Shown here piece by piece: positions 33,843-44,315 of a stretch of DNA of 64,000 nt. Within the stretch, counting starts at the first letter, position 1. Each line of letters begins with the position of its first letter. The stretch comes from Allolobophora icterica. Its lineage: Eukaryota; Annelida; Clitellata; Crassiclitellata; Lumbricidae. Position numbers and translations under genes: made by a program. Below the pieces are notes generated by a model. The model did not search any database. It saw nothing but the letters and a program-made list of their open reading frames with translations, and was not told where the DNA came from. The DNA lies in NCBI GenBank assembly GCA_963556255.1, contig OY744604.1, positions 94,469,875 to 94,533,874 on the forward strand, read 5' to 3'.

Positions 33843-36800
33843 TTAAGTGGGAACATACAAAGTGGTTGCCGGCCTACTTAATAAATCGGGAAGAAAGTTC
33901 AGTTTCCCAGGACGATGACGAATGTCCAATGAGAACTGAGCTAACTCCAAGCTCCATCGTAACAGTTTCTGGTTGTAGTTAGCCATGGAGTTTATGAACT
34001 GTAACGGACTATGATCCGTATAAACAACCACAGCCGCAGAACCGAAGTACACCTGAAAGGCTCGTACAGCCGTCACGAGAGCTAGCGCCTCTTTCTCCAC
34101 TGTAGAGTAATGGATTTCGTGGATCTTCAGTTTCCGGCTCAGAAAGCAAATGGGATGTTCCAAGCCCTCGTGTACCTGAAACAGACAGGCTCCCACACAA
34201 AAATTAGAAGCATCCACTGCCATACAAAACGGTTTATCATAATCAGGCGGAGTCAAAATGGGCCTAGAAGATAAACGAGACTTCAAATCCACAAACGCCT
34301 TTTCAGCACCATCAGACCATTCAAATTTCCTGTTCTTCTTTAACAACTCCGTCAAAGGAAAAGTTAAGTCGGAATAATGAGGCAAATACTTTCTATAATA
34401 CCCCGCTAAACCTAACAGCGACTGAACCTGTTTCTTATTAATAGGTGTCGGGAAATTCACCAAAACCTCGACCTTCTGTGTTCTAGGTCTTACACAATTC
34501 AACCCAATGTGGTGACCCAAAAAATCAATCTCAGCATTGGCAAAAACACACTTCTTAACATTCAAAGTTAAACCAGCTGTTGACACTCTCTGTAAAACCT
34601 GCTTCAAGTGATCTAAATGATTCACCCAATCGGTACTGAAAATGATGACATCATCCAGATAGGCATCGCAAAAGGATTCCAAACCCCTAAACAATTTGCG
34701 TACTAGTTTAGAGAACGTTGCAGGTGCGTTTCTTAAACCAAAACTCATATAGCGCCACTGGTAGTGTCCATTAGGCGTCACAAACCCAGTCAAAGGAACC
34801 GATTCAGAATCCAACAAAATTTGCCAGAATCCCTTCGTAAGATCCAGTTTGGTTAAGAACTTCATGCCTGCCACCCTATCAATTAAAGCCTCCACCCTAG
34901 GCATAGGAAATGGATCAGGCACAGTTACGGCATTTAGTTTGCGGAAATCCGTGCACAAACGTAAAGTTCCATCAGGTTTAGGTACCATTAGAATGGGAGC
35001 TGCCCATGGACTATCTGAATCCTCAATGATACCAGATTTAAGTAAATCAGCAATTTCTGTATTTACCGCCTTCATTTTCTCCGGATGCAACCGATACGGC
35101 GCTTGGTGAACAGGCTTGGCACCTTCAACCAATTGAATGTGATGCTGTACCACTGAAGTCGTTCCAGGACGATCACTAAAGACCTCCTGAAACTCCATCA
35201 ACAACTGTCGCAATTGCCTGCTCTGTTCCACCTCCAGATGATCCAACACAACATGTTGCAAAAACAAACAATGATCATTAGCAACACTAGTACCAACATG
35301 CACCACCACATTCACATCCGCAACGGACTCACAATCAGATTCTCTTGTCAAATACCTCCTCATGAGATTCACATGTACAACCCGTTTAGTTTTCCTTCTA
35401 TCAGGAGTACTCACAACATAATCAACCTCACCCAACCGTCTCTCAACCACATACGGTCCACAGTATTTAGCCTGCAAAGGCTTTCCAATTAAAGGTAACA
35501 AGAGCAACACTTTATCACCTTCATTAAACACAACCATTTGAGCCTTTCTATCATACCATAGTTTCGACTTGGATTTAGCAATCATTTCATTATCATTTAC
35601 AACTTGCATTCCCGTTCGAATACGTTCTCGCAAATCCAGAACAAAATCAATTAAATTAGACTTCGACAAATCATTCACAATGTCATCCTTTAACCAACTT
35701 CGCTTGATTAATTGTAAAGGTCCCTTTACATCTCGACCAAAGGTTAAATCAAAGGCAGAAAAACCCAAACCTTGTACCGGTACTTCTCGATACGCAAACA
35801 AAACCCATGGCAGGATTTCATCCCAGGAACCAGGAAACTGCTCCCCAACTGCCTTCAGCATATCCTTCAACGTTCTGTGAAAGCGTTCAAGACATCCATT
35901 TGTTTGAGGATGAAATGGCGAACTCTTCATTTGGAAGACCTGACACTCATGCAAAAATATCTGCATTAGATCAGACATAAATTCAGAGCCACAATCTGAT
36001 AATAACTCGTCAGGAAAGCCAAACATAGTGAAAACACTTATGAGTGCTTTAGCCACTTCCTGAGCGGTATGTGTTCGCAAAGGAAATGCCAACGGATAGT
36101 GAGTTGCCAAATCCATTATCGTGAGGATAAATCTATTGCGAGACCTATCACAAATACTCAAAGGACCCACCACGTCCATGGAAAGTCGGGAAAACGGCCT
36201 ATCAACCACAGGTAAATTAATTAAAGGGGCACGAATCTGTTCAGCACCCTTTCCCAAACGCTGACATACATCACAAGTGCGACAATATTCTCTAACCTGT
36301 TTAAAAACACCAGGCCACCAAAAATGTCGCAACAGTCTGTCCAGCGTTTTCTGAGTTCCCAAATGCCCACTAGACGGAATATCATGAGCCACACATAACA
36401 ACTTAGTTCGTAATCCAAAAGGTACAACTATCTGAGTCAACCCAAAATTCTCAGGCGTAACCCTATTCGTCCAATGTCTTGTCAATACATCATGACGCAC
36501 CTCATAGAAATTGCGTCGACTCTCTTGTACATTCGAAGACGCCAAATCAAACAATGAACGAAGAGAAACATCCGCACGCTGCAAATTAATCAATTCTTTT
36601 CTTGAAACAAAATCACCAACACCTGGCATACTGCTACCTGACTGTTCGAACAATTCATTAAGACCGTATGTCTCCGATTCAAACTCGTCACACTTCAATG
36701 ACCCCGACGAAAGGTCCTGAAAGTTCACTGCATTATTCACTGCATCCACACAATCCCCTACAGTCTGCGCTCTAGTAACAACAGCGACGTCCACTGGCGG

Positions 36801-38465
36801 TAAATTTATCAAGTCATTGCCCAGTAACAAGTCAATACCCCCAGGCAATTTCTGAACTAACCCGCACAAGACAGCTCCAGACACATACGCACTATAAATC
36901 CGAACCACAACTAAGGGAATTTCTATAGGCTCACCAACCACTCCCTGAATAAGACGCATGTCGTCCGTTTCAACATAGTCGCCTGGACCAAGTCTATCAC
37001 TGCTTATCAAAGACTGTAATGCACCTGTATCTCGCAGAATTGTTAACCTACGCAGTGAACCCTCATTTTGACACAACAAAGCTTGTTCACAATAAGGCAA
37101 ATATTTAACATGTACTTGAGAGGAAACCACCTCCTGCTGCATATCCTGTACTAGGCCCACATTAGGAGAATCCCAGCTCGAAAATTTGTCTACTCCTTGT
37201 GATCGTTTCTCATTCTTCCCGTTGAACTTCCAACATTGTGAAATAGTATGACCACTTTTATGGCAAAATCTGCAAGAAACTGCACCTCCAAACTCTTTAC
37301 CAAAAGAAACCTGCTTCCTAGACCCACTTGGACTAATTGGAGGACTACGATATACCTGTCCCAAATTCCGACCACTGTCAACCACATGCAAATCTGATTG
37401 TACTTTAGCCTCAATCACAGGTCCAACGTTATATGGTTTAAACAAAACCGCATACTCATCTGCTAATTTAGACGCCACAGCCAAGGATCCGGGTTTCCTT
37501 TCAATAATCCATCTATGAATGTCCGTAGACAAACAATTCACAAACTGCTCTAATAGAAAAACCTCCCTCATTTTGTCAACATCATTGAATGCATTTTCAC
37601 CGTCCAACCAGCTCTGAAAAGGCAGACTCATTCGAAAAGCAAAATTTGAATATGTTTCTAAATCTCCTTTCTTAAGTGTACGAAAACGTTGACGATAGTA
37701 TTCGGGCACTCGAGCATATGCAGTCAGTAATGCGCGCTTCAGAACATCATAGTCTTGACACTCCTCAAGTGACAGCGCGGAAAACACTTTTTGAGCTTTT
37801 CCAGTTAACTGCGTATGCACGAGCGCTGGCCATTTATCCTTAGGACATTTATGAATGAGCATAGCTTTTTCAAAAGCCATAAGGTAATGTTCAACATCAC
37901 CTTCATCGAATTTAGGCACAAATTTAACAGCCGTCGACATTTGAAACTTATCGGCCACGCGCACTTCCTCTGTTTCAACCCAATATCCTCCCAAGCGTTT
38001 TAAATCAAGTTGAAACTGTCTTTGTTTATCTTTCTCTTCAGCTTCAATTCGTATTTTTCGTTCCTCTGCCTCTCTCATTTCCTTTCTTTCCTCAACTTGT
38101 TTTTCCTGAGCCTCTCTCCTTTCCTTTCTTTCCTCAGCTGCAATTCTTTCTTTTCTCTCCTGTGCCTCAGCTTGTTTTTCCTGAGCCCTTTCTTGCGCTT
38201 CTTGAGCCAATTTAATCTTAGTTAATTCAAACTCCCTCGCTTTGTCTTTCTCCTCTTTTTGTGCTTCAAGTTCTAACGCTTTACACTTCAGGTCGTCTTT
38301 CGGCGAAATTACAGAAACTATTTTATCTAAGCCCTTCTGCAATTGTGCCTTACTGAGGCCTTTCGTGTCCTGGCCTAAACGCTCCATTTCCAATTTCAAT
38401 TCGTCGACCGACATATCGAAAATATCGTCCCGCGTTAATGACTTCGCTGCCACTGGAGTTTCCAT
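33843..38465 (-). CDS. Gag-Pol polyprotein of Gmr1-like retrotransposon
   Basis: 1540 codons, one intact frame, ATG at 38465, 117 bp inside the 5' LTR. Domains in order: SAP-like helix-loop-helix (residues 19-46, DELKLEMERLGQDTKGLSKA), Glu/Arg/Lys-rich coiled coil (60-155), Gag capsid-like region (175-345), zinc knuckle CRFCHKSGHTISQC (398-411), protease with DTGA (479-482), integrase HHCC finger (693-733), integrase core D764, D824, E860 (D,D35E), GPY-type module YCGPYVVERR (1001-1010), reverse transcriptase (about 1120-1310, YLDD at 1269-1272), RNase H (D1418, E1457, D1484, D1527). All expected catalytic residues are present. Order PR-IN-RT-RH identifies the Gmr1 group. Gag and Pol share one frame, so no programmed frameshift is used. 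It supplies all functions for its own copying. Confidence 0.96.
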   Translation of the reverse strand: METPVAAKSLTRDDIFDMSVDELKLEMERLGQDTKGLSKAQLQKGLDKIVSVISPKDDLKCKALELEAQKEEKDKAREFELTKIKLAQEAQERAQEKQAEAQERKERIAAEERKERREAQEKQVEERKEMREAEERKIRIEAEEKDKQRQFQLDLKRLGGYWVETEEVRVADKFQMSTAVKFVPKFDEGDVEHYLMAFEKAMLIHKCPKDKWPALVHTQLTGKAQKVFSALSLEECQDYDVLKRALLTAYARVPEYYRQRFRTLKKGDLETYSNFAFRMSLPFQSWLDGENAFNDVDKMREVFLLEQFVNCLSTDIHRWIIERKPGSLAVASKLADEYAVLFKPYNVGPVIEAKVQSDLHVVDSGRNLGQVYRSPPISPSGSRKQVSFGKEFGGAVSCRFCHKSGHTISQCWKFNGKNEKRSQGVDKFSSWDSPNVGLVQDMQQEVVSSQVHVKYLPYCEQALLCQNEGSLRRLTILRDTGALQSLISSDRLGPGDYVETDDMRLIQGVVGEPIEIPLVVVRIYSAYVSGAVLCGLVQKLPGGIDLLLGNDLINLPPVDVAVVTRAQTVGDCVDAVNNAVNFQDLSSGSLKCDEFESETYGLNELFEQSGSSMPGVGDFVSRKELINLQRADVSLRSLFDLASSNVQESRRNFYEVRHDVLTRHWTNRVTPENFGLTQIVVPFGLRTKLLCVAHDIPSSGHLGTQKTLDRLLRHFWWPGVFKQVREYCRTCDVCQRLGKGAEQIRAPLINLPVVDRPFSRLSMDVVGPLSICDRSRNRFILTIMDLATHYPLAFPLRTHTAQEVAKALISVFTMFGFPDELLSDCGSEFMSDLMQIFLHECQVFQMKSSPFHPQTNGCLERFHRTLKDMLKAVGEQFPGSWDEILPWVLFAYREVPVQGLGFSAFDLTFGRDVKGPLQLIKRSWLKDDIVNDLSKSNLIDFVLDLRERIRTGMQVVNDNEMIAKSKSKLWYDRKAQMVVFNEGDKVLLLLPLIGKPLQAKYCGPYVVERRLGEVDYVVSTPDRRKTKRVVHVNLMRRYLTRESDCESVADVNVVVHVGTSVANDHCLFLQHVVLDHLEVEQSRQLRQLLMEFQEVFSDRPGTTSVVQHHIQLVEGAKPVHQAPYRLHPEKMKAVNTEIADLLKSGIIEDSDSPWAAPILMVPKPDGTLRLCTDFRKLNAVTVPDPFPMPRVEALIDRVAGMKFLTKLDLTKGFWQILLDSESVPLTGFVTPNGHYQWRYMSFGLRNAPATFSKLVRKLFRGLESFCDAYLDDVIIFSTDWVNHLDHLKQVLQRVSTAGLTLNVKKCVFANAEIDFLGHHIGLNCVRPRTQKVEVLVNFPTPINKKQVQSLLGLAGYYRKYLPHYSDLTFPLTELLKKNRKFEWSDGAEKAFVDLKSRLSSRPILTPPDYDKPFCMAVDASNFCVGACLFQVHEGLEHPICFLSRKLKIHEIHYSTVEKEALALVTAVRAFQVYFGSAAVVVYTDHSPLQFINSMANYNQKLLRWSLELAQFSLDIRHRPGKLNFLPDLLSRPATTLYVPT

Positions 38466-38564
38466 TATGAAAACTCAAATTCGCAAGCAAAAATATGTAT
38501 CAAAAGTGCTACTTTGACCACACCCACTAAGAAATTTAGACTTTATATAAGAAAATCAACCGCT

Positions 38565-38580
38565 TCGGACGGGCCCCCAT
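38565..38580 (-). other. Primer-binding site of complete Gmr1-like element
   Basis: One base inside the 5' LTR, on the minus strand, ATGGGGGCCCGTCCGAAG begins with the TGG complementary to a tRNA 3'-CCA. The tRNA species was not identified. Confidence 0.6.
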
Positions 38581-38581
38581 A

Positions 38582-39065
38582 TGTTAGGTCCCAATGAATT
38601 AAATAGTAATAAGCTCGAACTAGGAGTATGAATTTTGTAGTTTTATTTAAAATTACAATAGTACGAATAAGGCTACCATTTCAAAGGAGCAAACCGTCCA
38701 GAACATCAGAAGACGATACAGCAAAGAAGTATTACAAACGTGTCTCTTCTTCGTAATTATAAGAGTTCAAATACGGTAAACTCGGTAATCAGCATTGTTG
38801 GTCACAGTGGACACGAAACAACGAAATATAACGCAGTTAAGCCTCATACGGCATTTACTTAATTAACATGCGTACAACTCGAGACTTGGCCTTTAAAAAT
38901 ACTCGAAACAGAAAAGACCTCGTCAGGTCACGAATAAAGGCCAAACTCGACAATCCTAGGGCCTCCTTCCCTTATATAGTACTTTCCCGGGCCGCTCCTC
39001 TCAAGGAGCCGGTCAAGTGCGACTCAGACACGGGAGAGTACATATGGACCAAGAGGGCAACATCT

Positions 39066-39069
<4 letters not shown>
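38582..39069 (-). repeat. 5' LTR of complete Gmr1-like element
   Basis: 488 bp, reads identical to 33207-33694. Transcription of the minus-strand element should start here. A TATATA-like AT-rich core is present, but I do not assign a promoter with confidence. Confidence 0.95.

Positions 39070-39119
<50 letters not shown>
39070..39119. repeat. (TA)n tract, right half of insertion target
   Basis: About 50 bp of TA repeat continuing the tract at 33129-33206. Another (TA)n lies at 39462-39508 and a shorter one at 40373-40404. Confidence 0.95.
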
Positions 39120-39121
<2 letters not shown>

Positions 39122-39179
39122 TGCACTGCTGAGTCAGTTTGAAAAACACGTGTCTCTACTATGGACCTGCTTTGCAATT

Positions 39180-39262
39180 ACTCATTCATTCATTCATTCA
39201 TTCATTCGAGGATTTGTATAGCGCCTCCAGAGGAACTACTCAGAGGCGTTCCCGACACGAGC
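39180..39262 (-). repeat. SINE S1 tail fragment with (ATTC)n
   Basis: An ATTC tetranucleotide run followed by GTATAGCGCCTC and ACTACTCAGAGGCG, the tail-proximal body of family S1 in reverse. The tRNA-like head is missing. Confidence 0.6.
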
Positions 39263-39460
39263 ACGATATTAATGTGTATCGCCTAGTTAACGTATTTAAA
39301 AATAGGCTCATCTGATGAGAATCCAATTAAGTTATGATGTGATATAGGCCTAAGTCTGAAAATAGGTCTGACATCGTTATTCAGAAGAATTGAACTAATT
39401 AACTATCAGCTTCTATATGCTGCCACAAGTAGGCCTGCTCTATATATATTCTTATATAGG

Positions 39461-39509
<49 letters not shown>

Positions 39510-40369
39510 CTATATAAGAAAAATGTTTTTCAGTGAGTTAAAGATCGACTTGTAGATCCAGGCCTAGAAATAATTTAGGTATCTGATAAGAATTTACCTG
39601 ATTAAATAATTACGTTTTTCGTTTAAAGCTTAATTCTTAATGTAAGCTAACCATAAGACTTAAGATTGAGTCTTTTATTTAGTCTTAAGATTTAAGATCT
39701 GTCAGATTCTCTGAAATTGGAAGTTATTTCTAGATGAGTTTAAAATCTTATTCTGAATACAGCAGGAAACCAATGCAGCGGAAACAGTAAGGTCAATTAA
39801 GGAATTTGTACGAGAAGGAACAACTCGTGAACCAGAGAATTTAGGATCGTTGAATCCTGTTGCTTCAAGATATGAGATTTAAAAAAACGATTTGTCATAA
39901 TTGAAGCGAGAGCAAACAAGAGAGCAGGCTATGTTCTGTGACATGTCTTTAGTAAATGCAGACATTATGTTAGATATTGCCCTAATATGACAGAAACAAG
40001 ATTTGCAAAGGTTTCCTATGTTGGGTAGATAATTATGTAAACTTACCGCTCTGAATTATTCCAAATGTTTTGACATTCTATGATAGAAGAATGAAAGAGC
40101 CAACAAGGTCAAAGTTTGCTGACGATGGCAAGTAGGCTACTCGTGCGTTGGCGTAAGCTAGTCTTGATTGTCCCAGATCATCGGGTTTATGGCCAAATCA
40201 CTGAAGCAGAACCACGCACTGAATGGAGACACTCCTGAAGCTCATTGCAGCTTCAGTTCATTGTTAAAACCTGAGCCACTATACAGACGAAAATACGCTC
40301 GAATTGCGGGCCTTGTTTGCATTCTGACTAACAGGATGTAGACCTTGTTAACATGCATATTATGGCTGA

Positions 40370-40410
<41 letters not shown>

Positions 40411-40814
40411 ATATGGCTGATATATACTGATATTACTAACAAACACATGCTGAAGTTTGCAGTTGCTGAATCCTGTTGCTTCAAGATATGAGATTTAAAA
40501 AAACGATTTGTCATAATTGAAGCGAGAGCAAACAAGAGAGCAGCTAACTTGTTACCGTACGTGTTGAGGATCAATTTGTTTTCCTATAGGATCAATTTGT
40601 TTTCCTATAGGACTTTCTCTGTTCGAATTCTTGTATCAAACCGTGGATAACTAGATTCGAAAACGTGAGTTCAAGCCTTACGAAGCGCTAAATGCAACCA
40701 GCAGACTTTGAATCATTTACTTATAAAGCTCGTTTGAGAAATGCAATCGTAGTTGAAATTTAATGAGCAGAAGTTTCTGCTTGATAGCATATTAGATATA
40801 GCGTAACGAATATC
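39263..40814. other. Noncoding stretch with a 77-bp identical direct duplication
   Basis: No gene recognised. The 77-bp segments 39851-39927 and 40467-40543 read identical, 616 bp apart. A 21-bp tandem duplication containing GGATCAATTTGTTTTCCTAT lies at 40568-40610. Confidence 0.7.
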
Positions 40815-40918
40815 GTGAAGTAACTGAGCAATCGTAATCGTAATCTCGAGATTCTATAGCGCACCAAAAGCGAAGTCGAGGGAACCAGCCTTTTCACAAG
40901 CGCTCAGTCAAATTTGAT
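40815..40918 (+). repeat. Dispersed repeat A, copy 3 left part
   Basis: CAATCGTAATCGTAATCTCG, TTCTATAGCGC, GAACCAGCC and CGCTCAGTC match the other A copies. The A right part (ATCGGGATAGGGTTTATGAA) appears at 41190-41310, separated by the S3 SINE. Confidence 0.6.
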
Positions 40919-40924
40919 ATTGTA

Positions 40925-41185
40925 ATATATTCGTGTTTATTTACAAGCTCACTGACAAGCTGCAGCAAGTTAATCGAAACAATTGAAACATGACGGTACA
41001 AGTATCTAGATCTTAATTGACACACGTCTTGGCAGCCTGTAAGGCGCCCGTTCATTTTACTGCCGCCCCTAGGGAGTGGAAGGCTGAGTCGACCTAGAGG
41101 GGGCTTATGGGTATCGAACCGCGACTTTTCAAGATCTAATGCTCGTCAGGACAGAGTGTTATCATTCATCTATCACCCTAGATGG
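40925..41185 (-). mobile_element. tRNA-related SINE family S3, copy 4
   Basis: Contains GTTTATTTACAAGCTCACTG, TTGAAACATGACGGTACAAG and TTGGCAGCC, and, on the minus strand, the box-B-like CGCGGTTCGATACCC near 41113-41127. It appears inserted in repeat A. Confidence 0.7.
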
Positions 41186-41310
41186 GTTATCGGGATAGGG
41201 TTTATGAAAGAGCAGTAGTTTCAGTTTGAGTGAAAGACCCTTTGAGATATAGCAAGAGGCGAGGTTTTGGTGAGTTCGGAGAATGGATCAGAAATTTGTC
41301 CTAATTCTGT

Positions 41311-42657
41311 TGGGAGTTTATTCCAGAGAGGTGGAACAGCTATGGCGATGGGGTGATTTGCAAATTTTATTTATGAAGTGACGGAAAGGTAGAGAAGTGT
41401 TAGGGTGGAAGAGGAGCGGGTTGAGCGAAGTGGTTTGACCATGAACAACTGATGGAGATAGGAGGGCTGGGAGGAATGAAGTGTTTTGTAGGTGACTGAT
41501 ATGATTTTATATTCTTTTCTATCATATTATTCTATCATATTCTATTGCAAAAGATAATTGTCAAAGCCTGAAATGAAATTATTATATTAAACGGGTCATT
41601 TAGTGTAATTAACTTGAATTTAGGCTACTTATATATTTCAATAGCGCTCGATTATAAGAACTATAATGGACCTATAGATGACTCTCATTTGCAATTGCGG
41701 TTTAGGGCTAACAGTGTTCAGAGTTTCCCATGAAACCTTCCCGAAAGCAGATATTGCCTAGGCCTACTTTCCAAAAGTGAAGATTGCAAGTGTATTAAAT
41801 TACCCTTGAATTATTTTTGGGAAAGTGAAAGTTGCAGCTCAAATGGTAGACTTTGCGAAAACCATAATAAATCTTTGAAGCTTAACGGAACTTTACTTAA
41901 TTGAAGCAGGTTTCGGTTGTTGCTTAGCGATCGAAAACCCAACTGAGAGATAATAAGTGATCTGCAGAAAGACAGCGAGTAGGCCCTATAAATATAATTA
42001 GACATAAGGGAAGGAGGCAGATGAGTTTATGGATTTGGAATTTGATGCAGTTTACTCTATGCTCTATAGCGAGATGACAACTTCAAATCTATACAGATTT
42101 CAAATGAAAACTATTATCTATATATACGAGTCGAATATTACTAAAGTATAGAAAGGAAAAGTAAAACTTGCAACTGCAATGATATGTAGCTTACGCTTGA
42201 TAGGATTACAACAACTCTAAACGGTTTACAAGTCTTTGAAGCGCATACATGCACGACGTTGCGTAGGCGTATACGAAAGCTAATATATCTGTATAAGTGT
42301 ATATATACCTGCATAATGTGGCGCGCGACCTGGTATAACCTGCATCTAAATCGACCAAATAACAGATGGTTGATGAGTAGAAAGAGGAGGAGAAGGACGA
42401 GGAGGAGGAGGAGATAGAGAAAGAGCTAGGAAGAGTAAAAGGAGGAGGAATATGAAGAGAAAGGTGATCAGTGTGACGAATATCTAGATATGAACGTAGT
42501 TGTATTTAATAGTTGCTGCAGGGCCATGACTTCACATATAACTTGACCTACCTACAGAAGCAGCTGCAAATAGATGCTTCTGTAGGTAGGTCTGGTTTTA
42601 TCTCTGAATATTAATGAGTGATTGGTGCACGTAGTCGACCGGAAGACGGGTACGACG
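41311..42657. other. No recognisable gene
   Basis: Unique-looking sequence with a GA/GAG-rich stretch at 42376-42450. A 64-codon minus frame at 41811-42005 has no recognisable motif. Confidence 0.45.
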
Positions 42658-42665
42658 GTGTATGC

Positions 42666-42795
42666 CATTGGCGTAGGCTCTGGGGGCCGGGGCACGTGCC
42701 CCCTCCCAATAATTGAGATGGACTGTACACCCAGTGCAACAAGTGTAGAATGAATAACCAACCCCCCCAATATGTTGGACAAGTTTACGCCAATG
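42666..42795. mobile_element. Small hAT-like MITE
   Basis: 130 bp, ends CATTGGCGTA and TACGCCAATG, flanked by GTGTATGC and GTGCATAC (8 bp, two mismatches). An older relative of the hAT MITEs elsewhere in the window. Confidence 0.7.
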
Positions 42796-42803
42796 GTGCA
42801 TAC

Positions 42804-43370
42804 GGAGGGAATTGACACTTTAAGGACGAGCTGCATTGGTTTCCCAGTCGCTTTTAGTACACCCTCGTCGTTAACATATTAAGTTTCTTCAGTTTCCTCT
42901 GGTTGAAATACGAGGTTCGGCGATCTGCTTCCGACGAATAGAGAACGAATATCGTTTGTTTCTAAACGTACTTAGATCATTTGGAAAATCGTCCATAATG
43001 TAAGCTTACTTAGTTTACAGTGAATGGACTTTTGGTTTGTTTCTCCTTCATGTAGGCCTAAATAAGTCGAGCGTTTTGGAATTAAACTGTTAAAACGCTA
43101 AAGCCTAACCTTAGCCTACTTTGTATTCGGTCCAAGAGGCGAAAATCTTCGCAATCGGTACAGTGTCAATGTTGTGAGTAGTCTTAGATTCTAGCTTGCA
43201 GGAGAAGTTCTTGAAATATTCCGGTGCATAGGAACAACCGTTACGTATGTGGGCTCTTATGCGACATGGTCCCCATCAACAGATTGCCAGCAGGGCCTCA
43301 ACTGGGAAACAGCTCTTCCAGACATCCCTTTAGGACGTTTATATAGATTGTTTGAGTGTGTACAATTAGG
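42804..43370. other. No recognisable gene
   Basis: No domain, splice context or repeat family recognised. Confidence 0.4.
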
Positions 43371-43378
43371 CAGAGGCT

Positions 43379-43596
43379 CAGGCCCGGTTCGTCCATATGG
43401 GCAACTGGGCAGCCGCCCAGGGCCGCCGATTTTTAGGGGCCGCCAATTTTCCATTTTTCTAAAATTATTTAATTATTATTCGTAAAAAGAGGCGAATGAC
43501 TAAAAAAGGTCATCAACTTTTTTTGTGCTTAGGGCCGCCGGTTTGCCTAGGGCCGCCGATTTGCCCAGGGCCGCCAAATGTCTTGAGCCGGGCCTG
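43379..43596. mobile_element. hAT-like MITE with GGGCCGCC repeats
   Basis: 218 bp, ends CAGGCCCGG and CCGGGCCTG, flanked by CAGAGGCT and CATAGGCT (8 bp, one mismatch). GGGCCGCCGATTT-type boxes recur near both ends. Confidence 0.8.
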
Positions 43597-43904
43597 CATA
43601 GGCTATATAATTAGGGGAGATGTAATTTGTCATCTAGGCCACTATACTGCAGCAACGAGTTCGCTCGTAAATGTTTGTTCCGGATCTCTAAGATCAGTTG
43701 TTTCACAAGTGTTCTGCGTAAGATAAGGGAGATGATTGGTAAGGGTGTAACAATGGGAAAAACAAGAGAGAGTATTATATCAAACGAAAACAGTCAGAAA
43801 TACAGTTCAGATCCTGCAAGTATTCGTTGAGACGTGATCTACGAGAAACCGGACTAGGTATAGTTTCTTGTGTTATTTAACCGAAGCATCTGACAGACTA
43901 ATTT

Positions 43905-44060
43905 ATTATTATTACTTTGTAACTTCTATAGCACCGGTGTCTAATGTACAGGGCATCAACCGATGGCTCGCCAAAGTCGAGCCGCAAATCAGGTTGACCT
44001 ACAGATGGTCAGTCTGTTGAGACGGAGAGGCAGCCTACTATATACATGAGTGGCTGACCA
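43905..44060 (-). mobile_element. SINE family S2, copy 2
   Basis: TAACTTCTATAGCACCGGTG, CAGGGCATCAACCGATGG, CAAATCAGGTTGACC and GAGACGGAGAGGCAGCCTAC match S2. It lies about 250 bp upstream of the first CD225-like gene. Confidence 0.7.
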
Positions 44061-44315
44061 AAAGATGACCAAACAGTCCATCAAACTTATGCCAGTAAAA
44101 ATATCAGTTACGAGTCCGAAACTTAGCAGAAATAAAATACAATATTCTTTCAATATAAATTCTTAGTACTTATTTAATCATGTTATTTATTCATAATTAT
44201 AATATAACTGGTTTATTATGTGAATTACAATCTTAGTTATAATAAAATGTTTCAAATGTGTAAATTATTCTTAGTAAAACAAATGGTTACGTTACAGTTT
44301 CCTGTTGTCAAGAAG

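Larger units (their letters stand above)
33207..39069 (-). mobile_element. Complete Gmr1-like LTR retrotransposon
   Basis: 5863 bp with 488-bp LTRs at 33207-33694 and 38582-39069, one intact gag-pol frame and a primer-binding site. The LTRs start TGTTAG and end CTAACA, and I found no difference between them on reading. The flanks are ATAT on both sides, so a 4-bp (or 6-bp) target duplication fits, although the TA tract makes it unprovable. Identical LTRs plus an intact frame imply a recent insertion. Ty3/gypsy superfamily, with integrase upstream of reverse transcriptase, which defines the Gmr1 group. Confidence 0.93.

Noticed and set aside
35214..35492. Plus-strand frames inside the retrotransposon
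   Set aside because: Shadows of the intact minus-strand gag-pol frame.
42552..42836. 94-codon minus frame
   Set aside because: Most of it is the MITE at 42666-42795; no domain.
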